From positions 37,178 through 101,177 of the forward strand of contig NZ_JAALJH010000025.1 in the NCBI RefSeq assembly GCF_011064615.1: a DNA stretch of 64,000 nucleotides. The letters are read 5' to 3'. The notes under the pieces were generated by a model. The model saw nothing but the letters and a program-made list of their open reading frames with translations. It had not been told where the DNA came from and ran no database searches. Positions 24,508 through 32,720 of the stretch are shown one piece after another. The position numbers were made by a program, and so were the translations under genes. This stretch comes from Aquisphaera insulae (GTDB taxonomy: Bacteria > Planctomycetota > Planctomycetia > Isosphaerales > Isosphaeraceae). The first letter of the stretch is position 1; each line of letters begins with the position of its first letter.

Positions 24508-26698
24508 CGATGACCTTCGGGCCCTGGACGTCGATGACCTCGACCAGGGAGTCCGCGTCGACGTAGAAGCCGTCGGCCGTGACGTCCACCAGGAGGTTGC
24601 CGAAGCGTGCCTTGCCGGTCGGACGCAGCGGAGACGTGGTCCGGCCGGTCTCCCCGATCAGGAAGGTGAGCGATTCGTAGCCGTCGAGCGAGGGCTTGGC
24701 GGAGGGATCGTCGCCGTCGATCCCGGTCCACGGCTCGGGCTTGAGGACCAGTCGATTGAGGAACGGGATGGAGGGGAGGTATCGGGCCAGGACCACCGCG
24801 CCGCCCCCGACGGCGACGAGGGCGAGGATGATCTGCACCAGGGTGAAGCCCATCTCGCGGAACTCGTATTCCTGGGTCGGCCAGACGAACGTATGGCTCG
24901 CCATGACGATGCTCGCCAGCATCAGCAAGATCCCGGGCATGCCGAAGATGCCGAAGCCGGGGAAGACGAAGAGCTCGATCCCCAGGCAGACCATGCCGAC
25001 CAGGAAGAGGATGATCTCGAGCTGGTCCGCGGTGCCGCTGAGGTAGTGGCTCCAGAAGAAGAGGAGGAAGGCGAGCGCCGAGGTGATGGCCGGCAGGCCG
25101 ATGCCGGGGAGCTTGAGCTCGACCACCAGCATGAAGATCCCCACGAACAGGAGGAGCCAGCTCACGTACGGGTCGGTGAGGACGCTGACGAGCGTGTCCA
25201 CCCAGCTCGGGCCGTCGACGCGGATCGGCTTGCCGCGGAGCCCGTAGAGGCCCTTCAGCTCCTCCTCGCCGGCGACGACCTGCCCGAGGCCGAGCGAGGC
25301 CGCGTCGTCCGCGCCCAGGGTGAGGACGCGGCCGGGATCCTTGCGGGGCTGGATCCCCTGGAACCGGGCGCGATTGGCCTCGGCCTCCTCCCGAAGCAGC
25401 AGGCGGACGCCGCCGGTCTCGCGATCCGTGGCCTCCACGACGTCCGCGGCCGGGTCCACCATGGCCCGGGCGATGGCCTCGGGATGACCCTTCTTGCCGG
25501 CGAGGAAGGCCGCCTTGCGGGCGAGCATCTGGATCTGGGCCTCGCTCAGGTTCTCCAGCCGGTTGCTCCGCGCCGAGAGGATCTGGCGGACGTCGCCCAT
25601 GCGACCGGTCTTCTTGAACACGATGTCGCGGCAGGCCAGCGGCAGGAGCGCGGCGACGCCCACCGCTCGGTCGTCCACGTAGGCGACGGTCTTCATGTCG
25701 GTGATCGCCGCGATCTGGTCGGCGATCCCGTCCGCGGCCATGTCCAGGCCGCCGGGGCTGTCGATCTGGAAGAAGACGAGATTCACCTTCTCCTGCCGGG
25801 CCTGCTCGATCCGCCGGGAGAGATACCCCACCTTGACCGAGTCGAGCGGCCCGTTGATCTTGATCCAGACGGGCCGGATCGCCTGTCCCAGGGTCGGGTC
25901 CTCGACGGCCGACTGGCCCCCGATCCGATAGAGCCGGGCGACGTCGGCCGGGTTTGCGACGATCGCCTTGGAGAAGCCCTCCGCGCGGGCCCTGGCGGCG
26001 GACAGGACGCCGCGCTGGCCCCCTTCCCACGCGGGCTCCTCGGACTTCACCTGGTTGGCCCGGCGGAACTCGTCGAGATGTTCGGGCAGCAGGTAATGGA
26101 GGGTGTTATCCGTCGTGCGGACGATCCGGAGGTCCGCGTCGCGGTCGAGCATCCCCAGCAGCAGGTCGGGATCTCTCGTCTTGCGGAGGGCGAGGAAGCG
26201 GACCGGCTCGCGGAAGGCCGGATCGAACGCGCCTCCGTCGGGCGTGATCGGGCCGAGCGACGCCGCGGGGCCCATCACGACCTCGGTGCAGGCAACCGCA
26301 GGAAGGACCGCATAACCCTTGAGCGGCTGGGGCACGTACGCCACGGTCATCCTGGCGCCGCCCAGCTCCTTGGAGATCAGGTTGGCCAGGTCGAACGAGG
26401 TCCCGAACTCGCTGGTCCCGGGGGCGGACTCCCCGGGGAGGAACTCGAAGACCAGGATCGGGCTCTTCCCCTTCGCCGCCCCGGCGTTGCGGTCGACGAG
26501 CTGGCGGGTCGCGGCGCGGATGTGCTGGATCGTGTCGTTGTTGATCGGTTCCGTGACGGTGAAGAACTGGCCCGGGGTGGAATCCGCGGCGTTGGTGGCC
26601 TGGGCACGGGCGGCGGCGGGACAGAAGGCCGTCGCGAGGGCGAGAGCGGCGATCACCTCGAAGGCCAGTCCGTGACGCGCGTTGCTGAGGCGGATCAT
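24491..26698 (-). CDS. NfeD-like membrane protein with two ClpP-like domains, protease residues apparently lost
   Basis: The 735-residue protein has a signal peptide and a first ClpP-class domain (about 45-165, ILVFEFLPGES to ASLGPI). The second spans about 280-460 (WIKINGPLDSVKVGYLSRRI, FFQIDSPGGLDMAADGI). Membrane helices follow at about 505-640 (VSWLLLFVGIFMLVVELKL and others), and a C-terminal OB-fold (about 665-735, GKARFGNLLVDVTADG). This is the long NfeD1b layout. In active members a Ser sits in an A.SAGA motif; here the matching stretches read DDRAVGVAALLPLA and PLKGYAVLPAVA, so no nucleophile Ser is visible. It has a strong promoter at 26857-26885. Confidence 0.88.
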   Translation of the reverse strand: MIRLSNARHGLAFEVIAALALATAFCPAAARAQATNAADSTPGQFFTVTEPINNDTIQHIRAATRQLVDRNAGAAKGKSPILVFEFLPGESAPGTSEFGTSFDLANLISKELGGARMTVAYVPQPLKGYAVLPAVACTEVVMGPAASLGPITPDGGAFDPAFREPVRFLALRKTRDPDLLLGMLDRDADLRIVRTTDNTLHYLLPEHLDEFRRANQVKSEEPAWEGGQRGVLSAARARAEGFSKAIVANPADVARLYRIGGQSAVEDPTLGQAIRPVWIKINGPLDSVKVGYLSRRIEQARQEKVNLVFFQIDSPGGLDMAADGIADQIAAITDMKTVAYVDDRAVGVAALLPLACRDIVFKKTGRMGDVRQILSARSNRLENLSEAQIQMLARKAAFLAGKKGHPEAIARAMVDPAADVVEATDRETGGVRLLLREEAEANRARFQGIQPRKDPGRVLTLGADDAASLGLGQVVAGEEELKGLYGLRGKPIRVDGPSWVDTLVSVLTDPYVSWLLLFVGIFMLVVELKLPGIGLPAITSALAFLLFFWSHYLSGTADQLEIILFLVGMVCLGIELFVFPGFGIFGMPGILLMLASIVMASHTFVWPTQEYEFREMGFTLVQIILALVAVGGGAVVLARYLPSIPFLNRLVLKPEPWTGIDGDDPSAKPSLDGYESLTFLIGETGRTTSPLRPTGKARFGNLLVDVTADGFYVDADSLVEVIDVQGPKVIVKPMA

Positions 26699-26856
26699 AG
26701 AAGTCGGACCCCTCCGAGAGTCGTCCGCGGCGCGGATTCCGCCCCCCCGAGGCCGGCGACCGTCTCGACTTTCCTCGACGAGATCGGGGCCGTCGCTTCG
26801 ATCTGGAGTCGAGCCCTGGGGCGGCGGACGGGTTGAGCGAGGTCGCTAACCCGGTG

Positions 26857-26885
26857 ATTATAGGCAGGCCCGGAGGGACCGTCAA
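26857..26885 (-). promoter_or_regulatory. strong sigma-70 promoter for the NfeD/ClpP-like gene
   Basis: On the minus strand TTGACG (26885-26880) is followed after exactly 17 bases by TATAAT (26862-26857), a perfect -10. Transcription would begin near 26850, giving a leader of about 150 nt before the ATG at 26698. Confidence 0.85.
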
Positions 26886-26963
26886 ACCGCCGCACCAGTG
26901 CCGATTGCGAGCGGGCCGGGCCGGAGACTCCGGTCGGCCCCGTCCCCCCCGGTGGGCCGAGCA

Positions 26964-27881
26964 CTACCGCGGGACGGCCTCGTTGCCGCGGCGGGCGGCG
27001 GCGGGGGCGGGACGCCGCGGGGCCGCACCCGGGGCGGGCTGGCGTTGATCACCCATGGGGTTGCGGATCAGCTTCCAGGCGGGGACCGTCTTGCCGACGA
27101 AGTTGTTCTCGTTGAGCTTCTTGTTCGGATACAACGGCCCCAGCTTGAAGTCCTTCTTGCTCTTGCCGTCGGGGGAGAGCATCAGGATCCGGACCGGCAG
27201 CATGAATTTCCGATCGAGGCTGATGAACGCCGTGCTGAAGCTCTCCATGTCCTCCTTGAGCTTGGGAACGATCCGCACGATGTAGGCGTCCGCCTTGGGG
27301 TCTTCCTTGATGAATGTCATGTCGTACCGCCTCTTGGCGTCGTCGGCACGCATGTTGAAGAGGAAGGGGAGGGGGCCCTCCTCGATGGCCTTCTTCTGGT
27401 CGTTCTTCTCCAGCGGGAAGATGAAGATCTGCTTGGTGTCGCACTTGTACTGCCAGACCTCGGTGCCGGTGCAGACGATCCGCTCGTTGGGCTCCGAGTC
27501 GTAGGCGCCCTGGGCGTTCTTGACAGGACGCTTCTGGTCGTCGGTCTTGATCTTCTTGAAGTCGATGAAGGCGAGGTTCGGGCTCTTGAAGAGGGCGCGG
27601 CCCTCGTAGTACTCGACCGTGCCCCAGGCCGGCGTGTCATCGGTGCGAAGGATGATCACTTCCAGGGTCTTGAGGAGCGTGCTCTGCTTCGCCCACTTCT
27701 TGAGGATGTCGTCCATTTTCGCGGGGTCTCCCGCACGATCCGCGGCGGCGGCCGGCTGTTGCGCGCCGCCGGCCGGGGCCGGAGCCTGTTCGGCCTCCTG
27801 GCCCACGGCATGAGATGCTCCGGCGATCGTCACCCAGGACGTCAGGACAAGGGCCAGATGGAACGTGCTTCGCCATCGCAT
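26964..27881 (-). CDS. TIGR03009 domain secreted protein
   Basis: The 305-residue protein has a signal peptide, an Ala/Pro/Gln-rich linker and one LolA-like domain of the planctomycete-only TIGR03009 type. The visible features are DILKKWAKQSTLLKTLEVII, YYEGRALFKSPNLAFIDFKK, IVCTGTEVWQYKCDTKQIFI, EEGPLPFLFNMRADDAKRRY and ISLDRKFMLPVRILMLSPDG. LolA-like folds carry lipids or lipoproteins across the periplasm; the true ligand is not known. A Pro/Arg-rich tail ends the protein. ATG 27881 has GGAGGT 9 bases upstream; longer upstream sequence in this frame is not coding. Confidence 0.88.
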   Translation of the reverse strand: MRWRSTFHLALVLTSWVTIAGASHAVGQEAEQAPAPAGGAQQPAAAADRAGDPAKMDDILKKWAKQSTLLKTLEVIILRTDDTPAWGTVEYYEGRALFKSPNLAFIDFKKIKTDDQKRPVKNAQGAYDSEPNERIVCTGTEVWQYKCDTKQIFIFPLEKNDQKKAIEEGPLPFLFNMRADDAKRRYDMTFIKEDPKADAYIVRIVPKLKEDMESFSTAFISLDRKFMLPVRILMLSPDGKSKKDFKLGPLYPNKKLNENNFVGKTVPAWKLIRNPMGDQRQPAPGAAPRRPAPAAARRGNEAVPR

Positions 27882-28167
27882 GGGCAATCGACCTCCGTGC
27901 TTCCCGCCCGAGCCGTCGGGCGCCAATCCCTGCTCGCCCGCGAACCGACCGCGCCCCGCGCGGATCGACGCGAACACTACCAGAGACCCGAAATCCGGGC
28001 CAGTCCAGACGGATGCGACGACGGATTCGCATCGCCTCGAGGATGCGACAGAAGCTGGGCACGAACGCACGAACTTCCGGCGATGCGTCACCCGTCGCCG
28101 AAACCTTGACGCCCTATTCCTGGATACAAACCACCAAATATCAACAACTTGCATTGATTTGGCCGGA

Positions 28168-28184
28168 TGGCACAAGGATTGCTT
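28168..28184 (+). promoter_or_regulatory. sigma-54-type (-24/-12) promoter
   Basis: TGGCACAAGGATTGCTT matches the TGGCAC-N5-TTGC consensus. The invariant GG (28169-28170) and GC (28181-28182) are exactly 12 bases apart. It lies in an A+T-rich patch. No gene starts nearby: rpmI is about 600 bases downstream, so it may drive a small RNA, a short peptide or a long leader. Confidence 0.5.
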
Positions 28185-28510
28185 TGTGGTTAATACACTG
28201 GGTGGGCCGGAAAGATCGAGCAGGCCGAATCCGGTCAACCACCTCCCTGTTTTCGGGACCGTGCTTATCGAGAAGGGATGGCTCATGCGTCCTCAACCGA
28301 TTCGTGAAATCGCTCCTCCCGCCTGGCCGCTCCCCCTGGTCTCCGATCCTCCTCGCAATCCTCGCTAGCAATCCGAGGATATGGAACGAGGGGTCGCCGC
28401 GCCGGTTCGCGACGAGCCTCCACCCCGTGCGCCTTGCGCCCCGTTCCCGCGGCGACCAGAACCGGCGTCTCCATGGACTGGACGCCAGGGCCGGCCGTGT
28501 GTTAGATTGC

Positions 28511-28542
28511 TTGACTTGCCCGATTGCGGCTGGCGGTACAAT
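28511..28542 (+). promoter_or_regulatory. possible sigma-70 promoter of the rpmI operon
   Basis: TACAAT (28537-28542) is preceded by TTGACT (28511-28516, 20-base spacer) or TTGCCC (28516-28521, 15-base spacer). Both spacings are off the optimum. A start near 28550 would leave a leader of about 240 nt, room for ribosomal-protein feedback control. Confidence 0.35.
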
Positions 28543-28787
28543 CCGAGATCGAACCACTCCATCCCGCGGCCTGCGCTGCATTCTCGGGGTTGAGACGGGA
28601 TGGTCTGCGAAGGCCGAGATGTCCACGGCCCTGGCCTGGACGCGGTCGACGGACCTGCCGGGAGGCATGGCGTCCCGGAGCAGGGCGGGGTTGAGATTGG
28701 GGAAGGGACGAGCAGCAAGCCGAGGCTGTTGCCCCCACGGCACGACGGCCCCCGATCGCGAGCTTGAATGAACAGGATCTGACGATC

Positions 28788-29081
28788 ATGCCCAAGATGA
28801 AGACCCATAAGGGGATGAAGAAGCGGTTCAAGGTGTCGGCCACCGGCAAGGTGTCGCACAAGCGGTGCGGCTCCTCGCACCTGAACAGCCACAAGAGCGG
28901 CAAGCAGATTCGCCGGCTCCGGAAGAAGTCCACCCTCCGCGTCTCGGCCGAGAACCGCCGCGTTCGCACGGCGCTTCGCAACAAGCCGTCGGTCAACCCG
29001 CTGGCCGTCGAGGCCGAGCGGCTGGCCGCCGAGGCCGCCCTGGCCGCGGCGCTCACCGAGGCCTCCACCGAGGCGGACTGA
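28788..29081 (+). CDS. rpmI: 50S ribosomal protein L35
   Basis: The 97-residue protein has the L35 core PKMKTHKGMKKRFKVSATGK, then the KRCGSSHLNSHKS segment and a basic RRLRKKSTL block. It is extended by an Ala/Glu-rich C-terminal helix beyond the usual 65 residues. The ATG at 28788 starts MPKMKTHKG, as in other bacteria. It is followed after 131 bases by rplT. The usual upstream partner infC is not here but at 45310-45822 on the other strand. Confidence 0.93.
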   Translation: MPKMKTHKGMKKRFKVSATGKVSHKRCGSSHLNSHKSGKQIRRLRKKSTLRVSAENRRVRTALRNKPSVNPLAVEAERLAAEAALAAALTEASTEAD

Positions 29082-29212
29082 TCGCGGACGAGCCCGATCC
29101 GGTCGCCGGGCGACGCCATCTAGCTGGCGATCAGAGAGACGACACGACATTCGGGGGCGTCACGGGAGGCGTCCCCACCGGAACAAGACGACGACGAGAC
29201 GAGAACTGAACG

Positions 29213-29614
29213 ATGCGTTCCAAGAGTGGTGCCGCCCGCAATCAGTCCAAGAAGCGGCTCTTCAAGGCGGTCAAGGGCTTCGTCGGCGGACGTCGCCGGC
29301 TCCTGAAGTCGGCCAAGGAGACCCTGCTGCGGGCCGGCATGTTCGCCTTCCGCGACCGCCGGGCCAAGAAGCGCGAGTTCCGCAGGCTCTTCATCACCCG
29401 CGTCAGCGCCGCCGCCGAGATGCGCGGGCTCCGCTACAGCCGGCTGATCCACGGCCTGAAGCTCGCGAAGGTCGGCCTCGACCGCAAGAGCCTCTCCGAG
29501 CTGGCGATCCATGACTCGGAGACCTTCGACGCCATCGTCGCCAAGGCCCGCCACGAGCTGGATGCCCACGACAAGGCCGTCAAGGCCCGGCAGCCCGTCG
29601 CCGCCGCCCGCTGA
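29213..29614 (+). CDS. rplT: 50S ribosomal protein L20
   Basis: The 133-residue product has the L20 signature: a basic N-terminal helix (AARNQSKKRLFKAVKGFVGG) and FAFRDRRAKKREFRRLFITR, followed by LRYSRLIHGLKLAKVGLDRK. It is a primary assembly protein of the 50S subunit. In many bacteria L20 also represses its own operon through the leader RNA. pheS follows after two tandem hairpins. Confidence 0.95.
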   Translation: MRSKSGAARNQSKKRLFKAVKGFVGGRRRLLKSAKETLLRAGMFAFRDRRAKKREFRRLFITRVSAAAEMRGLRYSRLIHGLKLAKVGLDRKSLSELAIHDSETFDAIVAKARHELDAHDKAVKARQPVAAAR

Positions 29615-29639
29615 CGAGCCCGGCCGTTCGCCGCGGGAC

Positions 29640-29708
29640 GAACTTCCGGGGCCTGATCGCCCCGGCCTCCAGGTCCACAGGAACTTCCGGGGCATCATCG
29701 CCCCGGCC
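29640..29708 (+). repeat. two tandem hairpin units between rplT and pheS
   Basis: A 28-base unit, GAACTTCCGGGGC followed by a 6-base loop, GCCCCGG and CC, occurs at 29640-29667 and again at 29681-29708 (period 41). Each unit forms the same 7-base-pair stem CCGGGGC/GCCCCGG; only the loops differ (CTGATC and ATCATC). The second stem ends 5 bases before the pheS start codon and covers the ribosome-binding region. Confidence 0.75.
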
Positions 29709-29711
29709 ACG

Positions 29712-30719
29712 ATGAGCTCCCAGGACACGCTCGAAACCGCCCTCGGTGATCTCGAACGCCTCGAATCCGCGGGCCTCGCGGCGCTGAACGCCGCCGCCGG
29801 GCCCGAGGCCGTCGAGGCGGCCCGGATCGAGTATCTCGGCCAGAAGGCCGGCCGCGTCAAGGCCGCCCAGGAGCGGCTCAAGGCGCTCGCGCCCGCCGAC
29901 AAGCGGGCCTACGGCCAGCGCTTCAACGGCGTCAAGCAGGCCCTCGAGGCCGCCCTGGAGGCCGCCCGCGCCCGGCTCCAGCGCCAGGCCGTCGCCGCCG
30001 ATGCCCTGGACGTGACCCTCCCCGGCACGAAGCCGCGGCTCGGCCATCGCCACCCGCTCTCCCAGACCGCCGACGAGCTGATCGACCTCTTCGGCCGGTT
30101 CGGATTCTCGGTGGCACGAGGGCCGGAGGTCGAGGACACCCGGCACAACTTCGACGCCCTCAACATCCCCCCGGTCCATCCCGCCCGCGATCCCCTGGAC
30201 AATTTCTACCTCTCCGAAGGCACGATGCTCCGCAGCCAGACGAGCACCGTGCAGATCCGCGTGATGGAAGCCCAGGCCCCGCCGGTCCGGGTCATCGCGA
30301 TCGGCCGCGTCTACCGGCCCGACACCGTGGACGCGACCCACTCCTTCATGTTCCACCAGGTCGAGGGCCTGATGGTCGACCGGGGGGTCACCATGGGCGA
30401 CCTGAAGACCGTGCTCCGCCTTTTCGCCCGCAGCTATCTCGGCCAGGACGTGAAGATCCGCTTCCGCCCGTCGTTCTTCCCGTTCACGGAACCGAGCGTC
30501 GAGGTCGATATGCTCTGGCATGGGGGCGATCGTTGGGTTGAAATGGGAGGGGCTGGGATGGTGGATCCCAACGTCCTCCGCGCCGTGGGCTACGATCCCG
30601 AAGAGGTCACGGGTTTCGCCTTCGGCCTCGGCATCGAGCGGCTCTGCATGCGACGGCACGGGATCGACGACATTCGCCTCCTCTACCAGGGGGACGTCCG
30701 GTTCCTCGAGCAGTTCTGA
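29712..30719 (+). CDS. pheS: phenylalanine-tRNA ligase alpha subunit
   Basis: The 335-residue protein has the N-terminal coiled coil that binds tRNA (about 1-95) and the class II catalytic core: GHRHPLSQTADELIDLF, the motif 2 region LRSQTSTVQIRVMEAQAPPV with FMFHQVEGLMVD, RPSFFPFTEPSVEVD, and motif 3 GFAFGLGIERLCMRRHGIDD. It forms the alpha2-beta2 enzyme with PheT. pheT lies 2 kb downstream, separated by two other genes. No clear ribosome-binding site precedes ATG 29712; a stable hairpin sits there instead. Confidence 0.95.
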   Translation: MSSQDTLETALGDLERLESAGLAALNAAAGPEAVEAARIEYLGQKAGRVKAAQERLKALAPADKRAYGQRFNGVKQALEAALEAARARLQRQAVAADALDVTLPGTKPRLGHRHPLSQTADELIDLFGRFGFSVARGPEVEDTRHNFDALNIPPVHPARDPLDNFYLSEGTMLRSQTSTVQIRVMEAQAPPVRVIAIGRVYRPDTVDATHSFMFHQVEGLMVDRGVTMGDLKTVLRLFARSYLGQDVKIRFRPSFFPFTEPSVEVDMLWHGGDRWVEMGGAGMVDPNVLRAVGYDPEEVTGFAFGLGIERLCMRRHGIDDIRLLYQGDVRFLEQF

Positions 30720-30856
30720 TCGCCGCGGCGTTCCAGGTCGGCACTCCCCGAAATCGACGATCCTCGCCCGATCCGCGCCCCACAACCCCCCCATACGAGC
30801 AGCCCACAACCCGAAGCGAGCCGGCCCCCCGGCGCTTCGCACACGGAGTCCTCGCC

Positions 30857-31093
30857 ATGGCCAACGATTCGACGAAGGTCATCGTCACAGAGGGTGCGAC
30901 CGGCCACACGACCCAGGCCTATCATCACGACTTCCAGGAGATCCGGGCGGACGGCAAGGGCGCCAAGGATGCCGCCGAGCTCCTGGTCAACAAGCTCAAG
31001 CTCGCGATGGATACCGCCCTCACCGAATGGCGCCGGCAGACCATCACCCAGGCCATCGCCGACGTCGAGTCGTTCGTGAAGGCCCAGGGCTGA
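30857..31093 (+). CDS. small conserved-looking hypothetical protein
   Basis: The 78-residue, soluble, mostly helical protein reads MANDSTKVIVTEGATGH at its start and ends in TITQAIADVESFVKAQG. GGAG lies 8 bases before the ATG and codon use matches neighbours, which supports a real gene. I know no family. It sits between pheS and an amino-acid permease, all co-directional, so it is probably in the same transcript. Confidence 0.65.
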   Translation: MANDSTKVIVTEGATGHTTQAYHHDFQEIRADGKGAKDAAELLVNKLKLAMDTALTEWRRQTITQAIADVESFVKAQG

Positions 31094-31139
31094 CATCCCG
31101 CCCGACCGGCCGCATCTCGCCCCGGAGGACCTCGACCTC

Positions 31140-32714
31140 ATGACGACCGCCGAGACCGAACCGCCCCCGAAGGCCGCCAGGGCGGGGCTGCACCGCGACC
31201 TCGGCGTGATCGACGCCACCACGATCGTCATGGGGGGGATGATCGGCTCCGGGATCTTCATCACCTCGGCGGAGTCCTCGCGGCTCGTCGGGGCCCCGGG
31301 CTGGCTGCTCCTGGCCTGGTTGCTGGCCGGCGTGATGACCATCACCGGGGCCGTGACCTCCGCGGAGCTCGCCGCCATGATGCCCCGCGCGGGGGGGCAA
31401 TACGTCTTCCTCCGCACCGCCTATGGCCCCCTCTTCGGATTCCTCTTCGGCTGGTCGATGTTCATGGTCGTGCAGACCGGGACCATCGCGGCGGTCTCGG
31501 TCGCGTTCTCCCGGTTCCTGGGGGTCTTCTGGCCGGCAATCGCGTCGGACGTCCATCCGCTCTTCCCGCCGCTCATCGTCGGGCGGTACGCGCTCAGCCT
31601 CTCCAGCCAGCAGATCGTCGCCCTCGTCCTGATCGTCGCGCTGACGTTCACGAACACCCGCGGGCTCCGGCTCGGGGCGCTCATCCAGAACACGTTCACG
31701 TTCGCCAAGACGGCCGCGCTCATCGGCCTGATCGCGATCGGACTGACGCTCGGCTACAGCCCGAAGGCCGCGGCGTGGACCTCTTCGTGGTGGAACCCGG
31801 CGGCGAACGGCTGGACCCCTTCGGTCGGCTACAAGGAGGCGCTGCCGGTCGAGGGGGGCGCGGCCATCCTCTTCCTGCTGGGCCTGGCGATGATCGGGCC
31901 GCTATTCTCCCAGTCGTCCTGGAACAACGTCACCTTCATCGGCGGCGAGACCCGGGATCCCGGCAAGACCCTGCCGCGGGCCCTCTTCCTCGGGACGATC
32001 AGCGTCGTCGGCCTCTACCTGCTGGCGAACCTGGCCTACCTGGTCTCGCTCCCGTTCGACCAGATCGCGGGGGCGAAGCAGGACCGGGTGGGGACGGCGG
32101 CCATGGAGGCGGCGCTCGGGGAGAAGGGCCGATACGTCATGGCGGGGGCCATCCTGATCTCGACATTCGGCTGCGTGAACGGGCTGGTGCTGGCCGGGGC
32201 GCGGATCTACTACGCGATGGCTCGCGACCATCTCTTCTTCCGGGCGGCCGGCACGACGAACGCCCACCACGTTCCCGCCGCCGCGCTCGTCGCCCAGGCG
32301 ATCTGGTCGTCGGTGCTGGCGATGCTCGTGACCGTCACCGTGGATCCGACGACGAACCGGGCCAGCTTCGGCAACGTGTACAGCGACCTGCTCGAATACA
32401 TCATCCCGGTCGATGTCACCTTCTACATGCTGATGGTCGGCGCCGTGATCCTGATGCGGATCAAGGCCCCGTTCCTGGCTCGGCCCTACCGGGCGATCGG
32501 GTATCCGGTCACTCCGGTGATCTACATCGTCCTGGCGTTGCTCCTCGTGATCGATTTCATCTACCTCAAGTTCTGGACCTCGGGGATCGGCTTCCTGATC
32601 GTGCTCGCGGGCATACCGGTATACGCGACCTGGCGGCTCGTCGAGAGCCGCCGGCAGGCGGCGCCGAGGCCCAGGGCGGACGCCGAGCCCCGTCCGGATG
32701 CGGACGCGACCTGA
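31140..32714 (+). CDS. APC superfamily amino acid permease
   Basis: The 524-residue protein has 12 or more membrane helices. The APC N-terminal signature IDATTIVMGGMIGSGIFITS (helix 1) and SAELAAMMPRAGGQYVFLRT (helix 2-3) are clear, as is GPLFGFLFGWSMFMVVQTG. It should move amino acids across the inner membrane; specificity is not visible. Inserted between pheS and pheT in the same direction, with GGAGGA before its ATG, it could supply phenylalanine or another amino acid to the synthetase. That is only an inference from position. Confidence 0.9.
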   Translation: MTTAETEPPPKAARAGLHRDLGVIDATTIVMGGMIGSGIFITSAESSRLVGAPGWLLLAWLLAGVMTITGAVTSAELAAMMPRAGGQYVFLRTAYGPLFGFLFGWSMFMVVQTGTIAAVSVAFSRFLGVFWPAIASDVHPLFPPLIVGRYALSLSSQQIVALVLIVALTFTNTRGLRLGALIQNTFTFAKTAALIGLIAIGLTLGYSPKAAAWTSSWWNPAANGWTPSVGYKEALPVEGGAAILFLLGLAMIGPLFSQSSWNNVTFIGGETRDPGKTLPRALFLGTISVVGLYLLANLAYLVSLPFDQIAGAKQDRVGTAAMEAALGEKGRYVMAGAILISTFGCVNGLVLAGARIYYAMARDHLFFRAAGTTNAHHVPAAALVAQAIWSSVLAMLVTVTVDPTTNRASFGNVYSDLLEYIIPVDVTFYMLMVGAVILMRIKAPFLARPYRAIGYPVTPVIYIVLALLLVIDFIYLKFWTSGIGFLIVLAGIPVYATWRLVESRRQAAPRPRADAEPRPDADAT

Positions 32715-32720
32715 ACAACG

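Larger units (their letters stand above)
27882..28787. other. long intergenic region upstream of rpmI
   Basis: These 906 bases separate the TIGR03009 gene (minus) from rpmI (plus). Around 28120-28200 the base composition drops to A+T-rich. A sigma-54-type promoter (28168-28182) and a possible sigma-70 promoter (28511-28542) are listed separately. A 27-codon frame (ATG 28285 to stop 28366-28368, MRPQPIREIAPPAWPLPLVS) has a weak AGAAGGG upstream and could encode a small peptide, but I cannot support it further. Confidence 0.5.

Noticed and set aside
28285..28368. A 27-codon frame (MRPQPIREIAPPAWPLPLVS and so on) downstream of the sigma-54-type site.
   Set aside because: The ribosome-binding site is weak and the peptide is Pro-rich without a known pattern. 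It is kept only as a remark in the intergenic entry.
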